NCBI GenBank assembly: GCA_963773835.1
Contig: CAVZCQ010000004.1
Coordinates: forward strand, 496,001 to 560,000
Direction of reading: 5' to 3'
Source: JOPF136 sp963773835
GTDB lineage: Bacteria; Acidobacteriota; Terriglobia; Acidiferrales; UBA7541
Length of the DNA stretch: 64,000 nt
A program made the translations under genes and the position numbers. Shown one piece after another: positions 15,461 to 23,042 of the stretch. The notes beneath the pieces were generated by a model. The model was not told the origin of the DNA, made no database searches, and worked only from the letters and a program-made list of their open reading frames with translations. Each line of letters begins with the position of its first letter. Position 1 is the first letter of the stretch.

Positions 15461-17090
15461 TGAACGTCACCTTGTTGATTTCGCGGAGCGTGGTGAGCCC
15501 GGCGCGCACGCGAGCGAGCGCGGAATCGCGCAGAAAGGTCATGCCTTCATCCCGGGCGGCGCGCTTAATCTCGCTGGTCGGCCGGCGGTCCACGATCATC
15601 TCGCGAATGTGGTCGGAGAGGTCCAGCAATTCGTGAATGGCGGTGCGGCCGCGGAATCCGGTGCCGGAACATTCCAGGCAGCCGGCGCCCTCGCGAAAGA
15701 CCACATCCCTCCACTGCTTCGGATCCATGGCGTTCTGTTCAAACACCTCGGGCGAAACCGAAACTGGGCGGGCGCAGCTCGGGCAAATCAGGCGAACGAG
15801 GCGCTGTGCCAGGATGCAGTTGAGCGCGGAAACAAAGTTGTAGGGCTCCACGCCCATGTTGATGAACCGGCCGATTACGTCCACCACGTTGTTGGCGTGG
15901 ACGGTGGTGAATACCAGGTGGCCGGTGAGCGCGGATTGAATGGCGATCTGCGCCGTTTCCATGTCGCGGATTTCGCCCACCATGATCTTGTCCGGGTCGT
16001 GGCGGAGGATGGAGCGCAGGCCGCGGGCGAAGGTCAGCCCCTTTTTCTCGTTCACAGGGATCTGGGTGATGCCGCGAATCTGATATTCCACCGGGTCTTC
16101 GATGGTGACGATTTTGTCCTCGTCGGTTTTGATTTCGTTGATGGCGGCGTAGAGCGTGGTGGTCTTGCCGGAGCCGGTGGGGCCGGTGACCAGCACCATG
16201 CCGTAGGGCTCGCGGATGTAGCGGCGGAATTTGCGCACGTCCTCTTCGCCGAACCCGACGACATCGAGGGTCAGGTTGCGGAATTTCTCGCTGAGCGTCT
16301 CTTTGTCCAGGACGCGGAGCACGGCGTCCTCGCCGTGGATCGAAGGCATGATCGAGACCCGGAAGTCGATGTGGCGGCCCTTGTAGCGGACGCGGAAGCG
16401 GCCGTCCTGGGGCACGCGGCGCTCGGCGATGTCCAGTTCGCTCATGACCTTCATGCGGCTGAGGATGGTGGAATGCCATTCCTTGGCGATGGGGGGCATG
16501 GCGAAGACGAGGATGCCGTCGATGCGGTACTTGACCACAACCTCGGTGTCGCGCGTTTCAATGTGGATGTCGCTGGCGCGGCGCTCGAGAGCGGTGAAGA
16601 TGACGGTATCGACCAGGCGGACGACAGGGCTGACTTCCGTGTCGCGCGTGAGCCGGTCGACGCTGATGTTCTCGTCGCCTTCCTCCTCGCGGACCACCTG
16701 GAGGGTGAACCCCTCGGTGGCCTGCTCGAGCACGCGCTGGGACTGTTCGGTGCGCTTCAGCAGATCGCTGATCTGCGCCGCCGTGGCCACCTGGATGACC
16801 AGCTTGCGGCCGAGCAACCCCGACAATTCATCGGTCTGCAACAGGCGGCTCGGATCCGCCACGGCCACAACCAGCAGGCCATTGCGGGATTCCAGGGGAA
16901 CGAAGTTGTAGCGGAACATCAGGTCCGCGGGGATGGAGCGGAACAGCTCGGGATCGATGCGCTGCTCGCGAAGGTCCACGAAGGCGCAGCGGTAGCGCTC
17001 GGCCAGGCGCCGGGTGCGCTCGCGCTCCTGCTCGTCGTTCGCAGGGCCCGCGGTGGGCGACGGCTTCGGGGCGTTGTCTGAAGGGTTCAT
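15453..17090 (-). CDS. gspE: GspE/PilB-type secretion ATPase
   Basis: A 545-residue hexameric ATPase of a type II secretion or type IV pilus-like system. The N-terminal domain (30-140) is the short GspE_N type. Walker A is GPTGSGKT at 303-310, the Asp box and Walker B region (DPDKIMVGEIRDMETAQIAI) follow, and HLVFTTVHANN supplies the His box. A four-Cys zinc site is formed by CPSCARP and CLECSGTG. It is a distinct paralogue of the pilB at 32079-33794. It starts six bases after gspF and overlaps pilM, so the operon is tightly coupled. Confidence 0.92.
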   Translation of the reverse strand: MNPSDNAPKPSPTAGPANDEQERERTRRLAERYRCAFVDLREQRIDPELFRSIPADLMFRYNFVPLESRNGLLVVAVADPSRLLQTDELSGLLGRKLVIQVATAAQISDLLKRTEQSQRVLEQATEGFTLQVVREEEGDENISVDRLTRDTEVSPVVRLVDTVIFTALERRASDIHIETRDTEVVVKYRIDGILVFAMPPIAKEWHSTILSRMKVMSELDIAERRVPQDGRFRVRYKGRHIDFRVSIMPSIHGEDAVLRVLDKETLSEKFRNLTLDVVGFGEEDVRKFRRYIREPYGMVLVTGPTGSGKTTTLYAAINEIKTDEDKIVTIEDPVEYQIRGITQIPVNEKKGLTFARGLRSILRHDPDKIMVGEIRDMETAQIAIQSALTGHLVFTTVHANNVVDVIGRFINMGVEPYNFVSALNCILAQRLVRLICPSCARPVSVSPEVFEQNAMDPKQWRDVVFREGAGCLECSGTGFRGRTAIHELLDLSDHIREMIVDRRPTSEIKRAARDEGMTFLRDSALARVRAGLTTLREINKVTFID

Positions 17091-17096
17091 GGGTTT

Positions 17097-18314
17097 CTAG
17101 TGAGCACTCGCACCGATCGAGAAAATCGGGAGATACAGAGCCAACAAAATAATCAATACCACAGCCGCCATAAAGATGAGAATCGCGGGTTCGATGACTG
17201 CGACCAATGTGGAAAGCCGGGTGTTGACCTCGTCCTCGTAGAAATCGGCGACGCTGCCCAGCATGGCGGCGAGCGAGCCGCTGGCTTCACCCACCTGGAC
17301 CATCTCCAGGGCGAGCGGAGGAATCAGTTGGGTTCCTTCGAGCCCGGCGGAGAGGGGCTGGCCCTGGCGGACGCTTTCCGCGGAGCCGCGCAAAGCTTCG
17401 GCGAACAATCGGCTGCGCACCGCGCCGGCGGCCGTTTCGAGCGAGCTGACCAGAGGGATGCCTCCCTGCAGCAGTGTAGCCAGCGTGCGGCACAATTGGG
17501 CCACCTGGAATTTCACCCAGATGTTGCCGAGCACGGGCAGGCGATGGGTCATCCGGTCGGTGGCATAGCCGCCCTTGTCGGTGCGGGACCACATGATGGT
17601 GAAAAGAACCAGCAGGACGGCCAGCGCCACGGCTCCGAGCACCTCCCAGCGGAATTGGGTGGCCACGCGGGTGACGATGATGGTGATCCCTGGCAGGTCC
17701 ACATTCAGGTCTTTATACAGCTCGGCGAATCGCGGGATCACGAATGTGGTCACATAGGTGAGGATCGAGGAAGCAGCCACAACGAGGATGGCCGGATAGA
17801 CGAGCGCGCCGAGCAGGCGTTTGCGAAAGCCCGTGGTGACTTTCTGGTAGGAGATGTAGGACTCGAGCACGCCCACGAGGTTGCCGCTGCGTTCGCCGGC
17901 GAGCAGCGACGTGGTATACACCCGGTCGAAATTGCCCTGCTGGTCAAAGGCCTCCGACAACGTTGCGCCTTCCTTTACCCGGTCGCGGATGGCCCGGAGC
18001 GTGGGCCGCAGGCTTTCTGCGGCGGCGCGTTCGGCGAGCAGATCCAGGGCTTTGAGGATCGGCAGGCCGGCGCGGACCAGGGTGACAAACTGCTGGTTAA
18101 AGATCAGGAAATCGGATCCGGAGAGCGTGCGGCGGCGCGCCGTGCGCAGGGCCGGCACCAACTGGGCCACCAGCCCGCCCCCCGACGCGACGGAATAAAC
18201 CAGCAGGCCGCGCTCGCCCAGCTTTCTCCGTACGTCCTGCTCGGACTGGGCCGCCTCGCGCTCCTCAAAAACGCGGCCCGAAGAATCCGCTACCTTGCAG
18301 ATGAATTCCGGCAT
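17097..18314 (-). CDS. gspF: GspF/PilC-type inner-membrane platform protein
   Basis: A 405-residue polytopic protein with the duplicated T2SF domain (about 70-195 and 270-395), each ending in hydrophobic segments (LLGALVYPAILVVAASSIL; IEPAILIFMAAVVLIILLAL). Typical motifs are FLIFNQQFVTLVRAGLPIL and the GERSGNL/GEASGSL pair. It is a platform on which GspE acts to assemble a pseudopilus or pilus. It is the first gene of a seven-gene minus-strand operon; the 225-base region upstream would hold its promoter but no clear element was seen. Confidence 0.9.
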   Translation of the reverse strand: MPEFICKVADSSGRVFEEREAAQSEQDVRRKLGERGLLVYSVASGGGLVAQLVPALRTARRRTLSGSDFLIFNQQFVTLVRAGLPILKALDLLAERAAAESLRPTLRAIRDRVKEGATLSEAFDQQGNFDRVYTTSLLAGERSGNLVGVLESYISYQKVTTGFRKRLLGALVYPAILVVAASSILTYVTTFVIPRFAELYKDLNVDLPGITIIVTRVATQFRWEVLGAVALAVLLVLFTIMWSRTDKGGYATDRMTHRLPVLGNIWVKFQVAQLCRTLATLLQGGIPLVSSLETAAGAVRSRLFAEALRGSAESVRQGQPLSAGLEGTQLIPPLALEMVQVGEASGSLAAMLGSVADFYEDEVNTRLSTLVAVIEPAILIFMAAVVLIILLALYLPIFSIGASAH

Positions 18315-18539
18315 CGTGAGTTCGTTATCTCAGGAAGTCTAGCATCCGGGCGGGCAGGCCCCAAATCCCTCCGCGCGGCGGTTTCGAGGGTGGTGCTATC
18401 GGCCGGATAAACTCCCTCCTATATTCGACGCGCGGAAGGGCCGCAGGGCAGCTTGCGATTCGCGGCGAAAAGGCCGCCTTGCCGGCCGCTATGAGCAGGA
18501 TACGACAGGGCAAGGAAACGCAGGATTACGGCGGTGTTG

Positions 18540-19253
18540 CTAGTTGGCATCCGGGGCGCCCATCAGGGAGCGTTCATCCACGATGGTGATCCCTTTGGGA
18601 GGGGAAAACTGGAACAGCGAGCGGTCGAGAAGAAGATTCTCCTCCCACTTTCCGAAGTGGAATTCCGTCTCGACGTCGCCTGCCTCACGCACGAGGAGGC
18701 GCACCAGATGACTTCCCGCATCCACTTCGAACACGGCTTCCTTGTATTGCACCTCGCCGCCACGGGCCAGCAGGCAGCGCAGGGCCGTGTCGCCCGCAGC
18801 TTCCACGTGGACGTCGGCAAGCTCGATGCGCCGGCATACGCGTCCGAGGCTGGTCTTGCCGGTAAGCAGCAGCAGGGGGATGCGTTCATCGTCGGACTGC
18901 CGGACGGCCGCTTTCGTGACCGTTCGGTCCGCGGGAACGTAGAACCAGGCAAATTTCCCGTCCACCAGGAACAGTTTTTTCTCCGGGGCCTCATACTCCC
19001 AGCGCATCCATCCGGGCCGGCGGATGTAGAGAGTTCCGGATTCGAGCTGAATCGAATTGCGGCCCTCGGAGCGGCGTTCCAGGAAAACCGCGCGAAAACT
19101 CTCTGCACTGCGGTAGCGCGCTTCGAAGGCCCTGACGATTTTCGCTACGGTTTTCCCGGCATCATCGCAGCGCGCGGGGACCGCCCAGAAGAAGGCAATG
19201 GCGACTAGAAGGAAAAATGCGCCGTGTCTCAGAGCCGGTGGCGGTGTGCGCAT
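18540..19253 (-). CDS. lolA: LolA-like outer-membrane lipoprotein carrier
   Basis: A 237-residue periplasmic protein. ATG 19253 follows GGAGTG and opens a signal peptide (MRTPPPALRHGAFFLLVAIA, ending near VPARCDD). The mature part has the LolA half-barrel signature: FRAVFLERRS, the LYIRRPGWMRWEYEAPEKKL stretch with FLVDGKFAWFYVPADRTVTK after it, and a C-terminal FHFGKWEENLLLDRSLFQFS. It shuttles lipoproteins from LolCDE to LolB or directly to the outer membrane. It stands alone between the secretion operon and the pilin array, with about 150 bases to the first pilin gene. Confidence 0.8.
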   Translation of the reverse strand: MRTPPPALRHGAFFLLVAIAFFWAVPARCDDAGKTVAKIVRAFEARYRSAESFRAVFLERRSEGRNSIQLESGTLYIRRPGWMRWEYEAPEKKLFLVDGKFAWFYVPADRTVTKAAVRQSDDERIPLLLLTGKTSLGRVCRRIELADVHVEAAGDTALRCLLARGGEVQYKEAVFEVDAGSHLVRLLVREAGDVETEFHFGKWEENLLLDRSLFQFSPPKGITIVDERSLMGAPDAN

Positions 19254-19403
19254 CGAGGCACTCCATTGTCCCACGCGGCTCCAGAAAAGGAAAAACGGCC
19301 GACTACGAGGTGAGCCGTCGCCAAAGGCGTGTGGCTGCCGGAGAAACTGACAAGGAGAGCGGTCGAGCGCGTCCCGTCGAGCCGAAGGAAACCGTCTGGG
19401 GTC

Positions 19404-19925
19404 TCACTGCAGCGGCGAGTCGGAAGCCGTCGCCTGCGTCGTCAGGTTGAAGCGGATGACGCCGGACTCGTCGGTGAAAAAATACCTCTGACCAGTCTGA
19501 TTCTGAATCAACGGACTCCCCGTGACCGTGTAAACGGGAATCACTCCGCCGGCCGCGGGACCAGCGGTGTAGGCAAAGCTATACCCGGTCTTCGTGCCGC
19601 TGGCCAGAATATTGTCGATCAGATCCGCAGAGGTGGAGGTGGCCGCGCCGGAGCTTCCCAAATTGCTAAGGTTGGCAGGAAACCCGCCGAACGTAGTCAG
19701 GTAGGCGACGCAGGCGGTATTGATGGTGCGAAGGGAGCCGACCGCGGAAGCCTCGTTCGCGGCCATGCGCGAGCGGAGCAGGTTAGGGACGGAGATCGCC
19801 GCGATGATGAGGATGATGGCGACGACGATGAGCAGCTCAATCAGCGAGAAACCCGCGTGTCCGGGGCGGGTGGATGTTCGACTCAGCAAAGGTCTCCTGG
19901 CCGCTGATGCGGCGCGGCTGCGCAT
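19404..19925 (-). CDS. Type IV pilin-like protein with long leader (pilin 4)
   Basis: A 173-residue prepilin. The leader is 25 residues and Arg-rich, cut at GHAG|FSLIELLIVVAIILIIA with the conserved Glu5. The mature protein shares RSRMAANEASAVGSLRTINT, TACVAYLTTFGGFP, YFFTDESGVIRFNLT and the ending TASDSPLQ with the pilins at 21139 and 22135. ATG 19925 is chosen because longer starts lengthen an already long leader. It is the most distal member of a four-gene pilin array and lacks the -24/-12 element of the two near-identical pilins. Confidence 0.85.
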   Translation of the reverse strand: MRSRAASAARRPLLSRTSTRPGHAGFSLIELLIVVAIILIIAAISVPNLLRSRMAANEASAVGSLRTINTACVAYLTTFGGFPANLSNLGSSGAATSTSADLIDNILASGTKTGYSFAYTAGPAAGGVIPVYTVTGSPLIQNQTGQRYFFTDESGVIRFNLTTQATASDSPLQ

Positions 19926-20219
19926 AGAAAGGGCAATCAGGCCTCCAGAGAGAGGCGCGGGACCCAGCCTGAAAGTGGCTGGCGCGCCGCTACGTACGGT
20001 AAACGCCGGGCGCTCTTCCCGCGAGGCCGGCGATACAAAGGAAGCGCGCTGCACATTACCGAACATCATTTGGCACCATATCCGTAAGCCAACCTGCTGA
20101 CGGTGGCTGTCTCCCAATCGATGGCCGCAGCATAGCAGAAGCCTATGGCGGGAGCGAGGCTGCCTACACCCCACCCGGATGGGAACCTGGACGCCGGCCG
20201 GCGCTGGGGAAAACGAGAC
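19926..20219. other. Intergenic region between pilins 3 and 4
   Basis: Holds the leader and promoter region for pilin 4. I see no convincing terminator hairpin with a T tract and no -24/-12 pair at a workable distance from the start. A GG-N10-GC coincidence only about ten bases before the ATG is too close to be a promoter. Confidence 0.5.
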
Positions 20220-20729
20220 TCAGCCGATTGGTGTGTCGGACGATGAGGCCGGCGCGCTCAAATTCTGGCGGATGACGCCCGAATCGTCAGTGAAGAAATA
20301 GCGATTCCCAGTGTAGCCCGGGGTGATCGGATTCGCCTGTATTTGAAAATTATTGATCACGTTATTCACAGGAGGTCCCGGAGTGTACAAGAAGGAGTAA
20401 CCGCTCTTGGTGCCGGCGGCGAGGACATCGTCAATCAGCCCGGCATTGGTTGCGCTGGTCATGCCACTGCCGGGAGGCGGGCCGAGCGCGGCCAGGGTGC
20501 TCGGATAGCCGACGCCGTAGGTGGAAGAATAGACGACATTGGCTGTCGTGATGTTTCGCAGACTCTGGACGCCAGACGACTCGTTGGCAGCGATGCGTGA
20601 GCGCATAAAATTGGGGATGGCGATAGCGGCGATGACCAGGATGATGGCGACCACGATCAGCAGCTCGATGAGCGAAAAGCCCGCGGCGCTGTGAATTCTC
20701 TGCCCTCGCCGAGTTCTAGCTGATCTCAT
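20220..20729 (-). CDS. Type IV pilin-like protein (pilin 3)
   Basis: A 169-residue prepilin with a 17-residue leader (MRSARTRRGQRIHSAAG) before FSLIELLIVVAIILVIAAIA. The globular part is the most divergent of the array (NFMRSRIAANESSGVQSLRN; NPITPGYTGNRYFFTDDSGV) and ends SSSDTPIG. ATG 20729 gives the shortest reasonable leader. It is about 290 bases upstream of pilin 4 and about 410 downstream of pilin 2; own promoter sites are likely. It may be a minor or alternative major pilin. Confidence 0.85.
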   Translation of the reverse strand: MRSARTRRGQRIHSAAGFSLIELLIVVAIILVIAAIAIPNFMRSRIAANESSGVQSLRNITTANVVYSSTYGVGYPSTLAALGPPPGSGMTSATNAGLIDDVLAAGTKSGYSFLYTPGPPVNNVINNFQIQANPITPGYTGNRYFFTDDSGVIRQNLSAPASSSDTPIG

Positions 20730-21138
20730 GATTGTGGCCCTCACCAGCACTGACCTGTACGCGCCACCAAAGCCGCCCACGGGAGGTCACACCCACTTCG
20801 GGCCGGCATGGCAATAGGAGCACGTCTCCTTCCAGAAGACTATCGTAGATTGACAAATCGTAGACCTGGAATCAAGCTCTTTGCACACAGTAAGTTAACC
20901 GGTGGTCGACCTGGCCCGCGCTGAGTCTACCCAGTGTTTTTGCGGCAGGGTGCCGGGCAGAATGACACTTTGCGTCAGGCCTCACGACCCTAGCTGTCGG
21001 TTCGGGGTGGCCCTGCCCTACCCTTATTGCATTCCGCAGCAACGACAGCCACAGGTAGTGCGCGGATCTCGGTAGCCTAAAACAAACAGGGAGGGCACTC
21101 GCGTGCCCTCCCTGGAGAGGATTCAAACGGCTTGAAGC
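20730..21138. other. Intergenic region between pilins 2 and 3
   Basis: Contains the terminator of pilin 2 (21078-21113) and, around 20813-20875, a diverged copy of a segment found again at 21915-21978 (both contain AATAGG.GCACGT and CAGAAG.CTA.CGTAGATTG). This shows that the duplication which produced pilins 1 and 2 included non-coding flanks. Two short open frames here, both starting MNPLQGG, are just this repeated non-coding sequence read in one frame. Confidence 0.6.
21078..21113 (-). terminator. Rho-independent terminator of pilin 2
   Basis: On the minus strand AGGGAGGGCAC, loop GCGA, GTGCCCTCCCT form a perfect 11-bp stem with a GNRA tetraloop, followed directly by GTTTGTTTTAG. It lies 25 bases after the pilin stop. 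Confidence 0.85.
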
Positions 21139-21609
21139 TTACTGCAGTGGCGAGTCCGAAGACGACGCCGCCGCAGTCAGGTTGAAGCGGATCACACCGG
21201 ACTGGTCGGTGAAGAAATACCGGTTGCCGGTCTGGCCCTGGGTAACCGGGTTGGCGTTGATGATGTAGGTCGGAACCACGCCGCCCGTTGCGCTGGCGGC
21301 GGAATAGACGAAGAGGTATCCGCTCTTCTGGCCATTCGCCAGAACGCTGTCGATCAGATCGGCAGAGGTGGAGCCGTTCAGCGGGCCGCTCAGGTTAATC
21401 AGGTTGGCTGGGAAACCTACGCCATAGGTCACGGAATACGTTACGCACGCGGTGTTGATCGTGCGCAGGGAGCCCACGGCAGACGCCTCATTGGCGGCCA
21501 TCCGCGAGCGCAGCAGGTTGGGAATCGCGATCGCGGCAATAATCAGAATGATCGCCACGACGATCAGAAGCTCGATCAACGAGAAACCCTTCTCTCTCTT
21601 AATTCGCAT
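21139..21609 (-). CDS. pilA: Type IV major pilin (pilin 2)
   Basis: A 156-residue prepilin with a short eight-residue leader MRIKREKG cut before FSLIELLIVVAIILIIAAIA (Glu5 present), the classical type IVa pattern. The C-terminal domain has a single Cys (TACVTYS), so no disulfide loop, and ends SSSDSPLQ. It differs from pilin 1 at 22135-22605 in only two residues (VVPTYI versus IVPTYV). It has its own terminator and an upstream -24/-12-like element with a more distal inverted repeat. The strong terminator and duplicated gene suggest high expression, as expected for a major pilin. Confidence 0.93.
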   Translation of the reverse strand: MRIKREKGFSLIELLIVVAIILIIAAIAIPNLLRSRMAANEASAVGSLRTINTACVTYSVTYGVGFPANLINLSGPLNGSTSADLIDSVLANGQKSGYLFVYSAASATGGVVPTYIINANPVTQGQTGNRYFFTDQSGVIRFNLTAAASSSDSPLQ

Positions 21610-21656
21610 CTCTTCTCCTTGAAGGCCAAGTTTTCACTGGGTCTCGGGATGACAGG

Positions 21657-21673
21657 GGCACTCCGAGGGCCAA
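21657..21673 (-). promoter_or_regulatory. Probable sigma-54 promoter of pilin 2 (degenerate)
   Basis: TTGGCCCTCGGAGTGCC on the minus strand keeps the GG-N10-GC spacing of a -24/-12 promoter and sits 48 bases before the ATG. The -12 half (AGTGCC) departs from TTGCA. It aligns with the better site before pilin 1. Confidence 0.5.
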
Positions 21674-21745
21674 CCCAAGGCACAGGTCGAGGATATTCCA
21701 TGCCCTGCAACCCTATGACCTATAAGGAGTTGTGGGAACGGTTGT

Positions 21746-21768
21746 AGTACTTTCCTTCGTGAAGTACT
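21746..21768 (-). promoter_or_regulatory. Inverted repeat upstream of pilin 2 (candidate activator site)
   Basis: A perfect 7-N9-7 inverted repeat, AGTACTT-N9-AAGTACT, 72 bases upstream of the -24 element. The same element with compensating end bases occurs at the same spacing before pilin 1. A PilR/NtrC-type activator site is the simplest reading. Confidence 0.55.
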
Positions 21769-21796
21769 GTTCCCCGCTGGGAATCGGCCCTTGAAG

Positions 21797-21834
21797 TGAC
21801 AAGAAACGACTGTGAAGAGTGGCAGAAAGTGTCA
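21797..21834 (-). promoter_or_regulatory. Conserved TGACA/TGTCA block upstream of pilin 2
   Basis: TGACAAGAAACGAC and, 28 bases from its start, GAAAGTGTCA (plus-strand reading) are conserved with the same spacing upstream of pilin 1. The GTGTC core resembles half-sites reported for PilR in Pseudomonas; function here is inferred. Confidence 0.45.
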
Positions 21835-22070
21835 GGTGGCCCGAGTTCAAACTGCCCCGTATTCGAAAGCAAACCCGGCTCGTGGCCGTCAATCGCCCTC
21901 CGGGTCGGCAGCGTAATAGGGGCACGTACAATTGCAGAAGGCTAGCGTAGATTGGCAAATCGAAAATTTGGAGTCAAACCTAACCACTCTGCTGCAGATT
22001 CCGAGCGGTCCATACCCAGCCATCATGTTCCGGAGCAACGAGACTGACAGGAAGTGCACCGATTTCAGCG

Positions 22071-22109
22071 GCCTAAAACAAAGAGGGAGGACGCTCACGC
22101 GCCCTCCCT
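22071..22109 (-). terminator. Rho-independent terminator of pilin 1
   Basis: On the minus strand AGGGAGG and CCTCCCT pair around GCGC-GTGA-GCGT, followed by CTTTGTTTTAGG. It is homologous to the pilin 2 terminator; the lower stem and T tract are kept while the upper stem has changed. Confidence 0.8.
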
Positions 22110-22134
22110 GGAGAGGATTCAAACGGCTTGAAGC

Positions 22135-22605
22135 TTACTGCAGTGGCGAGTCCGAAGACGACGCCGCCGCAGTCAGGTTGAAGCGGATCACACCGGACTG
22201 GTCGGTGAAGAAATACCGGTTGCCGGTCTGACCCTGGGTGACCGGGTTGGCGTTGATAACGTAGGTGGGGACTATGCCGCCCGTTGCGCTGGCGGCCGAA
22301 TAGACGAAGAGGTATCCGCTCTTCTGGCCATTCGCCAGAACGCTGTCGATCAGATCGGCAGAGGTGGAGCCGTTCAGCGGGCCGCTCAGGTTAATCAGGT
22401 TGGCTGGGAAACCTACGCCATAGGTCACGGAATACGTTACGCACGCGGTGTTGATCGTGCGCAGGGAGCCCACGGCAGACGCCTCATTGGCGGCCATCCG
22501 CGAGCGCAGCAGGTTGGGAATCGCGATCGCGGCAATAATCAGAATGATCGCCACGACGATCAGAAGCTCGATCAACGAGAAACCCTTCTCTCTCTTAATT
22601 CGCAT
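22135..22605 (-). CDS. pilA: Type IV major pilin (pilin 1)
   Basis: A 156-residue prepilin, 154 of 156 residues identical to pilin 2, with the same eight-residue leader. At the DNA level the first 300 or so bases and the last 88 are identical to pilin 2, while a short internal stretch and both flanks differ, which points to gene conversion. ATG 22605 follows AAGGAGATAGAG. Of the four pilins it has the best -24/-12 promoter. It is divergent from the plus-strand GT-C glycosyltransferase-like gene at 23043. Confidence 0.93.
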   Translation of the reverse strand: MRIKREKGFSLIELLIVVAIILIIAAIAIPNLLRSRMAANEASAVGSLRTINTACVTYSVTYGVGFPANLINLSGPLNGSTSADLIDSVLANGQKSGYLFVYSAASATGGIVPTYVINANPVTQGQTGNRYFFTDQSGVIRFNLTAAASSSDSPLQ

Positions 22606-22657
22606 CTCTATCTCCTTGAAGGCCCAGGTTTTCACTGGTGCTCGGGGACGGAGGGGG

Positions 22658-22674
22658 TGCAACCCGATTGCCAA
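22658..22674 (-). promoter_or_regulatory. Sigma-54 promoter of pilin 1
   Basis: TTGGCAATCGGGTTGCA on the minus strand matches the TGGCAC-N5-TTGCA consensus with exact GG-N10-GC spacing. Transcription would start near 22647, giving a leader of about 40 bases before the ATG at 22605. Confidence 0.8.
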
Positions 22675-22746
22675 TCTCAAGGACACCCCCCTAGCTCCGC
22701 ATTTTTTGCAAGCCTTTGATACATAAGGAGTTGAAATCAAGGTGAT

Positions 22747-22769
22747 GGTACTTTCACCGGAGAAGTACC
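22747..22769 (-). promoter_or_regulatory. Inverted repeat upstream of pilin 1 (candidate PilR site)
   Basis: GGTACTT-N9-AAGTACC, a perfect 7-N9-7 inverted repeat centred about 110 bases upstream of the predicted transcription start, a usual distance for enhancer sites of sigma-54 activators. Outer bases are G/C here and A/T before pilin 2, so symmetry has been kept while sequence changed. Confidence 0.6.
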
Positions 22770-22797
22770 ATTTCTCGCAGGGGATAGGCCCTAGGAC

Positions 22798-22835
22798 TGA
22801 CAAGAAACGACGATGAGGAGAGGCGGAAAGTGTCA
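22798..22835 (-). promoter_or_regulatory. Conserved TGACA/TGTCA block upstream of pilin 1
   Basis: The same TGACAAGAAACGAC and GAAAGTGTCA pair as upstream of pilin 2, at the same distance from the inverted repeat (51 bases) and from each other. It could be further activator half-sites. Confidence 0.45.
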
Positions 22836-23042
22836 GTGGGCCCCTCTCTGTTCCGAAGGCTTGGACCGCGCAATGCATCTACCGCTCCATTCACGCCTTG
22901 AACAGCAAAACAGGCGGACGGGAGCAACGATCGCCGCGGCTTCTGCGGCTGCAGGTGTCTGATTGCACAGCCGGAAATTTTCCGAAGCGTGGCTCCGTGA
23001 AAAGGCTGCTAGATTGATTTACGCTGCAGTTCGGGAGCTTCC

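Larger units (their letters stand above)
21610..22134. other. Intergenic region between pilins 1 and 2
   Basis: From right to left this holds the pilin 1 terminator, the non-coding repeat segment near 21915, the conserved TGACA block, the inverted repeat, and the -24/-12 element of pilin 2. Short open frames here lack ribosome-binding sites and match only the repeated non-coding sequence. Confidence 0.6.
22606..23042. other. Divergent intergenic region, pilin 1 / GT-C gene
   Basis: The left two thirds hold the regulatory elements of pilin 1. The right third must contain the start signals of the plus-strand GT-C gene at 23043; GGGAGCTTCC before its ATG is a plausible ribosome-binding site, and no clear promoter is seen. 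Confidence 0.5.

Noticed and set aside
15609..18410. Long plus-strand open frames antisense to gspE and gspF
   Set aside because: They arise from codon bias in GC-rich DNA; the minus-strand frames have all ATPase and platform motifs.
19926..19945. GG-N10-GC match just upstream of pilin 4
   Set aside because: It ends about ten bases before the ATG, so transcription would start at or inside the coding region.
20872..22122. Two short minus-strand open frames between pilins, both starting MNPLQGG, that look related
   Set aside because: Their similarity comes from duplicated non-coding sequence, including the terminator; they lack ribosome-binding sites and protein-like composition.
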